Shown here: positions 1 through 13,229 of the stretch, in pieces
How positions within the stretch are numbered: the first letter of the stretch is position 1
How the letters are laid out: each line of letters starts with the position of its first letter
From: Eudromia elegans
Taxonomy: Eukaryota > Chordata > Aves > Tinamiformes > Tinamidae
Length of the DNA: 64,000 nt
Reading direction: 5' to 3'
Assembly: GCA_003342815.1 (NCBI GenBank)
Contig: PTEX01000131.1
Span: 1,635,640-1,699,639, forward strand
Position numbers and translations under genes: made by a program
The notes under the pieces: generated by a model
The model's database searches: none
What the model was told of the DNA's origin: nothing
What the model saw: the letters and a program-made list of their open reading frames with translations, nothing else

Positions 1-609
1 ACTGAAAACAAATTTTGTAAAATATTAACTGTAAAATAATATTTGGCAGCGTTTTAAGGTGTTCGATTTTAAACTTCCAATTTAATAAGATATAGAGGTT
101 GAATTCCCATCAGTTCAGTTCCCATCATTTGCCATGATGTTACACATTCATCCTTTAGGTTGTTGAAGAACCAACTGTAGCAAGCTTGCTTAACTAAGAA
201 AGGAGGACACTGCCTAGCTGACAGTATAACTTCCACAAGCTCCCACTTACTATAAATATACATCATTGATGGTAAACAAACCATTTCCTGTGATCATTGA
301 AGCCTTAGGAAAAAGAATAGATCAACAGACACAATCTGATTCTACAAAAAAAAAAAAAAAAAACTCCTCTAAAACATGGGAAATACACTCCCTTCGTTAA
401 GGTCTGCTTCCTGTAGCATTAAAGCAAGGGTGAGATTGCAATTGCGTGAAGATGAGAATTGGTTAAGTTTTCTATTTCTCATTTCATTATATTTCATTTA
501 GGTCTGGGTTACTGATACTAAGCCAGCTAGTGTCATCCTTTAAAAAATAGATATTCTTAAAAATGATGTTAAATCATAACATGAAATTAGCAGCAAAGAC
601 TTACTAAAT
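1..609. other. Non-coding AT-rich DNA, 5' intron or flank
   Basis: No coding exon is visible. The stretch is AT-rich with an A18 run at 346-363. Given the splice acceptor at 9131-9132, it lies either in the intron before the first coding exon of FSTL5 or upstream of the gene; the sequence does not say which. Confidence 0.5.
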
Positions 610-1690
610 AAACGGAAGCCCCTTATTTTGTGTAGTGCTCAGTGGCTATTGACCATTGTGGGTCAATGTTCCTGTTCCAGCAGTAGCTGCTCTGCCCGTG
701 TGTACGTTGCTGTTCCGTCCCTCCCGAGATCTGTTCTGAGGAGAAGTTCCCCGGGTGCAGCCACATTCCAGGCTCTTGGGGCCCTTCAGGCCTTGCCTGG
801 GCTCACCCGCCGTGCTCAGTTCTTGTTTCATGGCATTTGCCCATCAGCCTTCAGGCCCGAGCTGAGCTCCTCCGGAGCGTGCTCAGCCCTCTGGTCTGGT
901 GTCACCCACATCACGGCGCTGACACTGAAACGATGCCCGTGGGGTTTCACTGCGGAGCCGTTTGACATGCTTCTAATGCTCATGCAAGTCCCAGGGTAGT
1001 GCAGGAACAAGGAGGGAGAGGATCTGTATTCCACCCTCTGTTTGTGCATTGCGCAGCTCGATTTGCAATTTAAACTAGGAAGAAGTGATGGAGAGATGGA
1101 CAGGAGTCAGAAGAAGGCAGGATGCTCATCCAGTGTGATAAATGTTTTGCATGAGATTAAAGAATAAAAAAAAAAAACTTTCCTCGCTTGTGTATTCCAG
1201 CATGTGAGCTGTGACCAGCCTTGCTGGTCAGAAGCGACTGTGGCAGCCTCTTTTAGTGGCCGAGAGATCAGGGGCTGTGTCTGCGTAGACGGTGGCAGCA
1301 GTCGCACAGGAGGCAGCCTGTCCACGAGCTGTGTTCTGCTGTGGCACTGCTGTGTTTTACTGCCCCAAGCCCTATGCTCCCTATAGGTGGTGAGGGTCAC
1401 CCCACAACCACCTTTCAAGCATGAATGCTGCCTCAGGAGGCTCCTCGGAGGGTGGTGCTGTGGAGCGTGCTGTGTGTGACCGCTGGCACCAAGATCCTTG
1501 TGACTCTCTGCACTGTTATCCGCTGCCTGCGGGTGGGCTTTGTCAGAGAGGACAAACTTTGCAGATGCAGATAATGGCTTGCATTCGTGGAGAGCATCTG
1601 ATACAGCGATTACTTTCTAATAACCCCAATGTTGCTCTAGTTGCTTGGCCAATCTATGGATAAGATGCATTGCTCGTTGTGAGGCTTTTG
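610..1690. promoter_or_regulatory. CpG-enriched, GC-rich patch of unknown role
   Basis: About 1 kb is clearly richer in G+C and CpG than its AT-rich surroundings. I count roughly 19 CpG in 613-1060 and about 14 more in 1180-1610. It lies about 8 kb upstream of the FSTL5 start codon on the same strand, so it could hold a non-coding first exon or promoter. I cannot point to a convincing TATA box or a single clear splice donor. A decayed GC-rich retroelement is the main alternative. The open frames inside it (for example 628-999 plus) have no recognisable domain and are what GC-rich DNA yields by chance. Confidence 0.25.
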
Positions 1691-4600
1691 CAGACGCACC
1701 CTGTGCTGTTGTGTGATACAGATTCTGCCTCAAGGCAGGCTAAGAGGAGCAGACACACCTTTGGCTGAAACTGCTGCTACTTCTTCAAAATTAATGTGAT
1801 ACAATATTCTTTATTATTTATATAGAAATTATTTTGCACATGGTTTCTTGGCATGAAACCATAACTGGAATTGAAAGCATATTTAAGAAAAGATGGCTCT
1901 GTGTTCTTTTGCAGCAGGTATTTGTATCCATCAAAATATGCAATGAAGTGCTCAAAGTCACAGGCGGAGAAGCATGGTTTGTATTTATTACAGTAGCTGA
2001 ATTACAAACCCATTAATAACATTGAATATGATCATGGTACTTAAGCTCTTTGCCAGATCCATATAAAATAGATAATTAATTATACTCTATTTATTTTTTT
2101 TTCAGATTGATATTATGTGTAAGACAGAGACTAACATGTCTTAAGGGTACACAGTACTTGATATGTTGAAAATGATGTTTTAAATAATGTCAGGCTAGTG
2201 TCTGGTGTGTCCTCTCTTAAAGACTGGACAAGGAACACAGTGATATAGTCAGAACTTAAAATTTCATTTTGCTTCACTTTGTATATACATTAAGTAGTTT
2301 AGAACAGTTTATTTGCATAGAATGGTTATATATTAAAACTAATTCTATCTCTGTTCTTAATGCCAAATATCCTGACCAGTAGCCTTTTAGTAGCACAGCA
2401 CAATTGTATGAGTAATTTCTAAGGCAATTTCTTTGAAAATGGAAAAAAATCTTAAATATATGTCAATTTGATATGTCAATATATTTTCACCCATTATATT
2501 ATCCCTAGTTACATCTACTCTCATTCCTTCCATCTTTTATATATTTTGTATATGTATTCACTCTTTTTTGCATTGGTACTGGCTGCGTGGAATTTTACTT
2601 TTAAATCTTCCCAGCTTATTAAGATTAAGCATTGGAGAGTACAGCGTAATACTTAGTATATGTTTACTTAATTCATTATAATAGCAACACCACTTCTTTC
2701 CCATCAGTTCCCACTCAGACATAGAACCAAGACGACATTACCAACAAATGGCTGAGATGATTTTAAAAGCATAAGACATTGCTTTGAGAGGATGCACTCA
2801 CCAGGGTGATCTAGCATACATTAATCATGGTTATATATTCATAAGGACAGTGCAGTAGCTGGACTTCAGTTCATCTTCCATAAAATACAGAAACGTGTAC
2901 AAAGGTGAAAAGCATTGGCAAAGAGAGAAGAAGGGAAATATGGACTGACATGGTTTTTCTTCGAGAAGCAAAGGGCCTCCACACTCAAGGCTGAGTAGCT
3001 CAGCAACAGCACAGTTCATCTGTGCAACTCCTGTGAACATCAGAACATCACGTGGAGGTTGTCTTTTCTAAATGACTGAGAAATATTTGACTGAAATTGT
3101 AAACTACTTTTGACACATGGTTTTTTCTTGGTAGTAAAAATAGATAAGCTGTATTTTTCCCTCCAGATTTGTTGTTGCTGGTGGCTTCGTAGCTGAATGA
3201 CAGAAACAGTTGTTCTCGAAGTAGTTATTTCCTTTCTATTGGGCATAGTGGCATTAATTTAAAGATAAATCAGGAGATGTGCATCTGCCATGGGTATGAT
3301 AAATATGTGTAATTTGTGCATGTTTGTATTGAAGGTAACAACTTCCAGTGTATATCACTTTAAGGTGCCTATGAACTCTTTGCTTACAGAAGAATGTACA
3401 TTGATTGAACTTACCAGTGCTGAGTACAGTTCAGAGGGGTTGGATATTCAGTTTACACAAGACCATCTCCCTCAGATTTTCAATATGTGTTTGAATCCTA
3501 TCCCAGTTATTAAAAATATTTGTGAGTTTGAGTACACTTCAAGGTTAAAGTACGTTATTACTAGCAAATATTGAAGAATAACCCTCATCACTTACCAGGA
3601 TTGAAAACAAAAGCAACAGTTTAATATTTTCAAATCAGTAGCCTAAGCTAAGTGAAGAGGTAGCAAGTAATTTTCTTTTAATTTATCCTGTTTTTAACAA
3701 GCAAAATGGTGATTAAACTCAGCCCCTGGCAACCTATTTCTAAGAAATAGTCTGTTGGAAAGCTTCAAGGCTAAACATTGAGTCTCAGTTGCTCTGCAGG
3801 CCAGAATAAATTGTGCTTGATTCTGTGGTGCTAAATGTAGTCAGTGACTGCATTTTTCATTGAGAATATATACAGGCGAATTTTCTTTAAGGAAGTAAAT
3901 GATTAAATAAAAGAGTCTTCTGATGAATAAGAATTTCCCAAGAAGTTTTAAAAGTAAGTGAAATGAATAGAAATCACTTGGGAGAATTGTGCAATAGGCA
4001 ACAAATTTGTGAATGTTCTTGAGATGGGCTAAAAAGTAAGAAAACAGAGTTTGCTAAGACTCTAATAATTCATTGTGCAGTGCAAAATAAGGAATAGCCA
4101 TTTTCTCTTGCAAATCCTTTGCTTTATCTGGTCTCAACTTTTAAGGCAAGTCTAAGGCTGGCAGAGAAAACCGCAGAAGTAGACTACAACAGCAGAACAG
4201 CAAAGTAATAATAAGGAGTAATTAAACAGTGTTTGCCTCACTTCTTTAACATATCAGGATTTAGCCCAAGTTAACATTCAGAGACAAATTTTATGAAAAT
4301 ATAAAGCACAATTTCATTAATAGCTGCTTAATGACAGCTGTTGCTTAAGCAGGTAAAAAATTAGACAAATATGTATTTAAACAAAAGAGTGTTGGAAATA
4401 TGCTGGTGAGATTTATGTCTTAGTCGTCAAGGCCTTAGTTCAGTGCTTAAATGATTCCAAAAGACAAAAAGAGGTCACACAACACTCAATCTGTAGAAAA
4501 TGACAGCTAATGGTAATAAGCAACATGTTACAAGTGATTGTCCCATCTTACCTTGAAATCTTTACAAATACATAAGAGCTCTACTGTAACGTTTGCATTC

Positions 4601-7600
4601 ATATGAGTATGTTATATGAGGTAGCATCACATGTGAACAAACACCTTGCTGAAAAAGAGTGGCAAAAGTCACATGGGGATGTAACTGTTTGACAGGGATT
4701 TCAGTACTTTCACAAGCAAATTCACGCGCTGCCTTCTGGGTGATGCCTCAGTAATGTCTCTAACCCAGGAAGAAGAAAAATATCTTTCTAATGGCACTCC
4801 TCTGAAATTGCCAAATGTAACTGAATTGCACTTGCCTAATTCTCGTATTGTTTCTCTCAAAGCTGGCCTCTCCTGTGTCTTTTTCTGGCTGTGCAGCTGC
4901 TTATTGCAGTTCCTTAGTGGTGAGTGCCCTGGGAGACAAAAAGCAAGATTAATGCTCTCTTCATCTTTAATTAAAAAAGAATCTACCCTCCCTCTGAAAC
5001 TTCAGATTTCTCAGAAATATCTAGAGAGACTGTATGGAAAATTAAAGTGGAACTTTCTTTTCCACTCTTCCAAATAGCTATAGCAGAAAAATGTGAAAGA
5101 CTGCTGAGGAGCTCTACAATGAGCTATACTTGTTGAGCTCTCTTACTTAAAATGTTTTAAATTCATATTAATAATGCTTTAAATCTTTGATTTTCAGCAG
5201 CATTTCTTCTGAGACATAGTTTTGATTGTGCTATTTAATTCCATCATCTACTTCTTTGACCCTAAAATTCTTTAAGCCCACTTATCCTCAGTTCTTGTGA
5301 AAAATACATTATTTTATATAATACCCTGTGCATTTAATAAAAGCTGGCTAAGTGTTATTCATATGACACTCCTATATATGAATGGATTCAAGTCATTCGT
5401 GTATTTGACTGTCATGAATAGGTTACTAAAATGCTTGCTGGTAACTTAAAACTCTCTCTATATATACCCGGATTTGAAACCAATAGAAAAATAAAAGTGG
5501 AAATTGAAGCAGTCACTTATAATAACACCCCACGATGCCACAGGGCAACTATGATGCACATGTGTAATCAGCAGGAAAAAAAGTTAACAGAAAAATTATC
5601 GGGAAGAGAAATTAACAGGAAAAAAAGGTTATCCAAGCATTCAGGTGCAAAACCTATTAGATTTATAAAATATATAAACAAGATTAACCACACTAATGCA
5701 GAAATGATTTCATAAGTATATCATTACATCTGACCCAAAAGGGCCCGATACAGGCATCCTTTAAAAAGAAAATGACATTTTATTTTCCATGATATTTTGG
5801 TGTTCAATTGGTAATATAACTCTTACAAGGAATGCATCAGATTCCTTTATTTATGAGACTTTGAAAAAAATGATTTCTTTTTCTCAAAAGACAAATAAAA
5901 ACTGCGGATACTGGATATTCTGGAATTTTGGACAAAAGCTGTTATAAAAGCTGAATTCTTCTTTAATTTACATTTTAAGTGTTCATCCAAGTAAGAGGCA
6001 ATGAAGTCAGAAGACTGAGCATGTAATAATTTTCTCTTCTTTGGACAAGTACAAAGGAGCAGCTTTTTAAGGTCAAACAATTTTCAAAACTATAAGGCCT
6101 CTATTCTTTTACACCACAGAAGGCTGAAATGTATGCAGTTTAGATGGGAGGCCGCCGGAATGCGGCTGCCCTTACTGTCCTCTCTGAAATGACTGTTCTG
6201 CAACCCGTTTTTCATTATACAGAGGGAGAGATTCCAAAAGTACACAAAAAGGGACAAAGGCTCAAGTGTGCCTAGCTGGCTTTTGTATGCATAACTGTTA
6301 AACTAATTCTGACCCTGCTAGCAAACAGCAAGCTGTTTCCAAAGAATGTATTCAATAGACATAAATAACGGGTGTTTGAGGTTAGAAGTCAATTTTTTTC
6401 TTCTTCTTCTTTTTTTTTTTTTTTATAATGGGCTTTGCTCCATGCTGTTGTTCTAGTAACAGTGATACAGAAAACAAAGGAAAAAGTAGTAGAAAAAATG
6501 TCATTCCATGATATTTGCAGGGTTCTGAAGTGATCTGCTAAATAAGTATTTCATGTCACATTGCAAGAGTTGTTTTAATAACCCCGTATTCAGAAATCCC
6601 TTGGAACATCTGACTGGCAGTTTTGATTTGGTGGGAGTACCAAAGTGGAAACTGAAAAAAACCCTTTTCCACAGTGTCATTTTTTTAATCATCACTTTAA
6701 TATCTGGTTGCTGGGCAGGTGTAAAAGAGCAAACTTTAGCTTGTTTACGTAAGATATTTCTCTGTAATAAAGCATGTTTTCTTTGCTTCAGGTAATATAC
6801 CCTGCAAGGAATCTCCTCAGAGAGATACTGCTATGAGGTATACTTGAAGAGCTAGAGCACCAAAGAGCTGTAACTCGAAGTGGGAGCTGTTGGAACAGGG
6901 AAGGCAATAGTAAGCAAGAAGAAATCTTAAATTTCTTTAATAGGGAGACCAAAGATGAGATGGTTCATGATAGAACAAAAGATGGATGCTGTGAAGGTAG
7001 CGTGGTGTATTAGCCTCAAAACTGAGGCTGAGTTAAAAGTCAGTGAAGGCTGGAAAAGGTCCATACGAGTAAGCTGTGACGAGAATAAAACAGGCAGAAA
7101 CTGGTAATTGGCTTTACGGAGGGTAGTGGACTGCCCCAAGAAAGGGCAGCTGGCTCATGTAGGGTCCCCTTACTGAGACTGGGAACAGAGGTATGGCTGG
7201 AGTCCCTTTAATACGATTGTTCTTCCATGGGAATTAGTTCTCTGCAGCCTTCAGGTGAGTGTGAGGCTCCAGCCCTGTGAAGAAGGATAGCAGTCAAAGT
7301 CACAGTTTGTTTAATGGTATTGCCAAGAGCATGGCTGTAAAACGATACAGGATAATAAGTGATTCCCTACTTGTTCACCTTTTATGCTCAGCTGAGTTCC
7401 TATAAAAAAGGAAACGATAGGCAAGACTTTAACATTCTGTACACACTTGGGCTCTTAGGACACCCTTCTGACTTTTTATACCTATTCATGTATATCTTTG
7501 TTCTTACCAGAGATCTCTACATTGGCAGGGTAAGGTAGCAGCTGAGTACAAAGCGAAAAATTTAATACACACTCATGTATAAGCCAGCCTGTATAGAAAT

Positions 7601-9132
7601 TGAACATCTCTATCCCCTGTTTCAGAATTGAATAATATTGAACAGAATGACTTGTGTGTATCTCAAAGCGGTGAAGAACAGTTTGCTGTGTTGTTTCTAT
7701 AATGTGGTATTTTAAATATAGTTGCAGAGTATCTCTAGTAATCATTGAACATCTACAATAGGCACAGAGGCTCACAGGGAAATGAACATTTGTAGGCCCA
7801 GTAGGAACCATATAACCGAGACTCTCGTGCCATGTGTACCTATAAAATCTGTGAGTGTGATTCTAATAGGCCTTCCATGGCTCTCATTTATCTTTACAGA
7901 GTTACAATGTCTTTGTCTTCTCTGAAAAGCAACCCTGATACAAACTCTCTGCCTTTTTCAATATCCCTTGAAAGGTTGATCAAGCTGATTGATTTAACAA
8001 ATAAATATTCAAATGACATAGATAAATATTAACATCATAAATGGATGGTATCCTTCTATTTTTTTGCAAAGAACAGGAGATTGTATGTATCGGCCAGTGA
8101 AGATGGCCCTGTCTTTTCTTTTTCTCGTTCGTGATAAAACACTTCCAATTTATCTGTGAAGGTGAAATATGTCTAGCAGCCTATATTTCTTAAGCTTTAC
8201 ATCAGGATTAAAAGATTGGATGTAAATATTACTTTTTTCAGATTTCATTGCATCACAATACAGTTAGGCGGCATTGTTTAACTTGTGTGAGTTTTCATAT
8301 TCTCGTACAACTGTCAACAAGGTGCTATTATTTATGGCAATAATATATGGAAATAAGCAGAGCTATTGAATCCCTTCTGCAATCACAGTAAGAGATAGTA
8401 TGTTGTAATACTATGAAATGTCCATTATTTCAAAGTTTTATCATGGATGAAATATCAAAAACCCAAACAATCAAATTAAGGTTTTTCAACTGATCTGCCT
8501 TCATTTTACATCTGATTAGGGGTCATTCTGGAACAAGATTTAGGGAATTTACTTAACAGGCTGGAAATATTCATGAAATGCTGACACATGCTATAAAGCT
8601 TATAGAATGCACAGAATTTCAATAGTGTGATATAGAAATTTATCCTGAACATTGGCAGAAAATACAGTGTTTTCCTTACAGTTAAGACTTTTAATGTCAG
8701 CATGATAGCGACAATAATAATATAACAAGTACTTGATGTACTTTAATATCTTTCAGGGTGTGAACAGTGCATCTGAAAAAACTCTACTTGCAAACAAAAG
8801 AATTGATAACCATGCAGTTGATGATCACTTTTTTTTTAATTTAAAAATGAAAAGGCTTTTAAGGCTTTTTTTTAAGGCTTTTACTGTTTTTTTTCTTCAA
8901 TGTCTCTTATGAATGCATATAAGAAAGTAAGTGGTCTGTTCAATAGAGCCCAGCTCATTGTGTCTCAAATACTGCTTGCTTTTTTTTTTCCTGTCAGATG
9001 TATTACTCTATTTTGATTATACTTATTCGTGTCCACAAACTCACTTGAACAGCAGTATCATAAACTTTTACAATATGACGTGCACCAAAATTGACCAGTC
9101 TGTCATTAAACTATTACATTTTATTTTGACAG
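1691..9132. other. Non-coding DNA upstream of FSTL5 first coding exon
   Basis: No recognisable exon, RNA gene or transposon was found. Minor items are a T-rich tract at about 6390-6424, a small CpG cluster at about 6150-6172, a donor-like CAG-GTGAGT at 7252-7260, and a short triplicated AAGGCTTT motif at 8852-8882. The last 30 bases form the acceptor of the next exon, so at least the 3' part is intron. Confidence 0.6.
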
Positions 9133-9271
9133 AAACAGACCTGTAAAGATGTTTATGTGGTGGTCGGCTGCTTTCTTTCTTGGATGCCTTTTGTTGGGAA
9201 CAGACGGGTGGCCAGCCAAGGAAGGATACAACTTTAATCCCTACCAGCCTCTAGTAAGATTACGCCACAAG
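9133..9271 (+). CDS. FSTL5: FSTL5 first coding exon (signal peptide and start of mature protein)
   Basis: FSTL5 is a secreted glycoprotein of the follistatin/SPARC-like family, known mainly from brain. The full protein (about 850 residues) has a Kazal/follistatin-type module, an EF-hand pair, two Ig-like domains and a long C-terminal region; only the extreme N-terminus is here. The exon follows an acceptor ending ...TTTTGACAG (9124-9132), has 16 nt of 5' UTR, and starts at ATG 9149 with A at -3. Residues 1-20 are a signal peptide with a hydrophobic core (AAFFLGCLLLG) and probable cleavage near TDG-W. Residues 21-41 run WPAKEG...PYQPLVRLRHK and end at codon 41, phase 0, before donor GTACTG at 9272. 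From memory of the human protein, the SYQPLMRLRHK end and general layout match, with the bird one residue shorter. A second ATG at codon 3 has a weaker context. The frame remains open to 9370, but that is intron read-through. Confidence 0.9.
9254..9259 (+). other. FSTL5: Alternative in-frame 5' splice site in FSTL5 first coding exon
   Basis: A GTAAGA hexamer lies 18 nt upstream of the donor used in the model. Its intron side is closer to consensus than GTACTG at 9272, but its exon side (CTA) is poorer than AAG. Use would end the exon after codon 35 (phase 0) and remove six residues (VRLRHK) without changing frame. The downstream site is preferred because RLRHK joined to QEKNQ is the conserved family sequence. 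Confidence 0.3.
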
Positions 9272-12200
9272 GTACTGACTATTCTCTGTTACTTTTGGCT
9301 CTTCTTGAACGATCAAGGGATAAGTTACTTATTAGCCTCCTATTGCTTTTATTTATTGCAGTTAAGTTAACATTAACTTGCATTAGAAGTTAAAAAAAAG
9401 ATCCAATATCATTCATTCCTATCTCATTGTATAGGGAGAAGGTGCTTATAACTGAAGCCATTGAGAATTCTGCTTATATATGGTTAAAATATTGGGCAAT
9501 TAGTCTATTATTGTAACTCTGGATGCTAAATATCAGAAATTTCTAACAAATGAAAAATGAAAATTGTTTGTCCTGTAAGGAATATTGTTTAACTAGGACT
9601 TATTTTCGCATATATAGATGGTCCTTGACATTAATACTGTGGAAGCAACAGTATATTGCTCTTCCCTAATAATATTTGTAATCTGGTAACTCTCACATTG
9701 GAATAGGCTGTAAAAAGCATGACAAGGTTGACATTGGTGGGTTTACACACGCACATGAATGTGTGTATACAAACATATATATGCATATGCATTGAAGGTA
9801 GAGAGATTTTCCACCTATTTTTCATTCCTTATATTAAGGATAAAATATTCTTTAAGCCATTGCCTTAATTTTTAATTTGAAACTGTGTTTGTGTCAGAGT
9901 TGATTTAAAAAAAAAAAAAAGATGGTATTTGTGGTTTGCCAACTACTGTTGGATTCTATTTTATATGGGTCATAGAAACAATGAAATAAAGAATCTGTCT
10001 CTTACTGGAAGAAAGAAAGAATAATTCCAGTATTTTCCTCATCAAAAGACTTTTGAAATTCAGAGCTTAATTGGGATCTTGTAAGGCTCCAGAACATCAT
10101 GTCCGTTCTGAGACTCTCACTTCCTCCTTCTTCCCTTTGTGCCAATTAATTTCCCTTTCTTCCTTTTTCCTCTCTCATTTTCTTGGCTGTTTATTCACTT
10201 ACATCTCTACAGTGCTGATTTCATACGATAAAATTGATGGAATTTAGCCTCCTTTTTTTAAAAAAAAAAAAAAAATTTCAGGGCTATGTAGTTTGGTGAT
10301 TTGTGAACTTTATGCTGGGATATAATTCAGAGCTGCATGGCCCCTCACATGCTGGTTTCCAAAGGAAAGAAGCCTATTGACATGCCCTTCAGCCGAAAAT
10401 CCTCGTATATTTTGCTAAATAAGACCTAGCTCTTCAGAGAACTGTAAATTCCCTAAAGCTCTTCTACCTCCTGATTTGGTCACTGCCTACGGGAGTTCTC
10501 TTATTCGTATGTGTACCTGAGTTGCATTCAAAAAGAAAAGGAGGAAAAAAAAAAAAGCTATAAATATACATTTCTCCTGTAACAGAACATTCAAATATAT
10601 CATTATCTTCCTTTGCTGATGGCAGTGTCTCTGTTCTTGGTTTTCACAATCTGCCTGGCTTAGATTATTTGCAATAGAATAAATGTATATTACTTAGCGT
10701 AACGCTTGACAAGGATAGGGTCATATTATGCTGCTTTGGATAAATTAGATCATACAGCTGATTTAAATTCTGATGCCATAATTGTATGGAACTCATATCC
10801 TTCTTCAGTGGTGGAAATAACTGGTAAAATTGGTCTCAATGCTAGAAATTTTCAGTACTGCACTATGAGTCTACATGCAGGTTTTCTTTAGGAGACAATT
10901 GTGCTGCCTTAAACTAAGAAACCAGAACTTTACATAAGTAATTGAGACTACTGTTTTTGTCTCCAATATCACATTCTTTTGTTTTTGTTGGAATAATTCA
11001 GAAAACCATCGTAAATGTACTTTAAGTATTTAAATAACTGAGTTCTGATTCTAGACCACAGTAATTCCTTGAGTAATGCCATAGCAATTTGAGGATATGA
11101 GAAATTGCCATATTTTCACATTAGCCAAAAGTTCGATCTAATACTATGGGTATTGCCCATTTATCCTCTTTGCTCTTTATATCCTGTAAATATGCAGCAA
11201 TTTCTCTCTATATAAAAATGTAGTTCTACGTGTTTGACTTAGTCAGTAGAAATTGCAAGGTTTTTTATTGAGTAGACTTGCTAATTCATTTTATAGTCTA
11301 TTAATAAAAAGTTTCCACTTTGAAAGGTTTTCACAAGAAGATGATTTTTATGTGAAGGTCTAATTTTATTAGTCATTACTTGGAACCACTTTTAATATCC
11401 AGTACAGCTGAATTCCAAGTATTTGGTCTTTTTTTCTAACAGAAAATCTGAAATAATTTATAACATGTAGCTCTAGGCAACTGGCTTCCAAACCCATGTA
11501 GGTTAAACTGTATAGTTCTAAGCCTATGAAGATCAAATGTTTGATTGCATGTCTTGTATGTAAAATGGGTAAATAAGGGAAGAATGGAAATTTTGTGACC
11601 CTCTCACTTTTGTTTTACTTATATTTTCATTTTGCATATATGAATGCAAAAGACCAGGCCCTATTATGCTCCAATATACAGTGGTCTCTAACACAAGGTT
11701 ATCTTCAGTGTTATCTTCAAAGCAGTGCTAGTGTTTAGCTTTATTTATGCAATATCATTAATAGCCCCTAAGTAGCATATCTTCCATAGTTTCTCACCAA
11801 ATTTATCATCAAAACTATACCCTGGGAAAAGAAAAAAGAAAAAGAGGTCCAAAGAGCCTCAGCTTTATTCACATCAGCATCTTCTACCTGCTTATTCCTA
11901 ACAGCTCCAGTCCAGACCCTCTGCCATTCACATTTTTCCCAGCTCATCTGCTCTTTTGGTGCTTGTGAGTCATATGGGGCTCAAGAACAGCAGAACTGGC
12001 CTCACCTTAAGTAGACTATAGCCATTTTTTTTTTTCCCCTAAATGGGTAGAAAGTAGTCTAATTCTGCCTTACCTAATATCTCTCACCATTGCCTTGACC
12101 AGGAATGGAGAAAGACTGTTTGAGAGAAAGTTCTCCTGAGACCTTTACTTCTAGTCACCTCCTACCATCAAACTGCATGGATTACGTTTTTGTGGTTATG

Positions 12201-12872
12201 CTGAAAAAAATTCAGAGTATGTCTGAATAGCATGTGAATTTTTTGTTATGTCAATTAATCTTTTGATCTGCATTAGTCAGATCAATGCAAAAAGTTTGTA
12301 AGGGACTTCTCATTTGGGAATCTTTCTGCATTGCTGTTGAAGTACTGTAGATAATTTTTTAATATTTACGTTCCCACTTGAAATCACTAGAAAGTGTTTC
12401 TGGCATCCTAATGAATTTTCTTGTGATTTGGATGGCTCTGACAACCAAAGCAATGTCTATGCAGTGTCTTCAGTGAACAAACACATGCTGTGAGATTTAC
12501 AGGCATAAATAGGAGGACTTCAGCCAGCAAACAATGAGTCAGTTGCTGATTCTTTACCAGAAGCTAAGAAATGCAGAATATAGTTTGTATATCCACATGT
12601 GTGTTCCATTCTACCTAGCACATGCACGTACAATTCTCCTCACCAAGCAAGTCAAACATGTAATGGAGGAGAGAGGAGAATCCATAAAACTAACTACAGT
12701 GGATATCATATCATTAGGGCTAGGCAATCATTTTTTTTTTTAATCTTAAAAGGCAATCAGTGAAGACTGCTTATTTAATCATTGTCATCATGCAGATACC
12801 CCTTACCTAGGCCTGATTCTCATCTTCTACAGTTAATACTCTTACATTTAAATTAGAGCAACTACCAGCTGT

Positions 12873-12941
12873 GGAGGATGAGGAGGAGGTAGGAGGAGAT
12901 CAGGGGAATGAGGATAAAGGGGAGGGGAAAGAATCCAGGAG
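12873..12941 (+). repeat. Purine-rich (G/A) tract
   Basis: About 65 bases are almost all purine on the plus strand, with repeated GAGGA/GGAGG and three GGGG runs (12903-12906, 12919-12922, 12924-12927). Such tracts can form triplex or two-tetrad quadruplex structures. No gene is associated with it. Confidence 0.7.
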
Positions 12942-13198
12942 TTTGGGTTTAGATTATGCCTGTGGTTATGGTGAGTGGTTATGGGGAGCTACAGCAGGGA
13001 AAGGGTAGTTGACCCCAGAAACGGTGGGTTACAGAGAGGGTGTTGTGGAGGAGATGCTCTTTGCTTTTCGGAATGGCTTTCACAGGCAACTTTTATGGTC
13101 TGTTGTTGTCAAACTAATTCAAACTGCTTCCAGCCCAGTTGTTGTTTTGTCTTGTTTTACAGAAGTGTTAGTGGGATCAGATTCAGGAGCAATGATTC

Positions 13199-13229
13199 TT
13201 TTTTTTTTCCTTTTTTTTTTTTTTTTTTT
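13199..13229 (+). repeat. T-rich homopolymer tract
   Basis: T10, CC, then T19. The short open frames running through it (phenylalanine-rich) are artefacts of the T run. Confidence 0.9.

Noticed and set aside
628-999. 123-codon plus-strand frame in the CpG-rich patch
   Set aside because: No recognisable domain, no splice context, and composition alone explains its length.
9272-9370. Continuation of the FSTL5 frame past the exon
   Set aside because: It reads through the donor into intron; the family sequence continues in the microexon at 27296.
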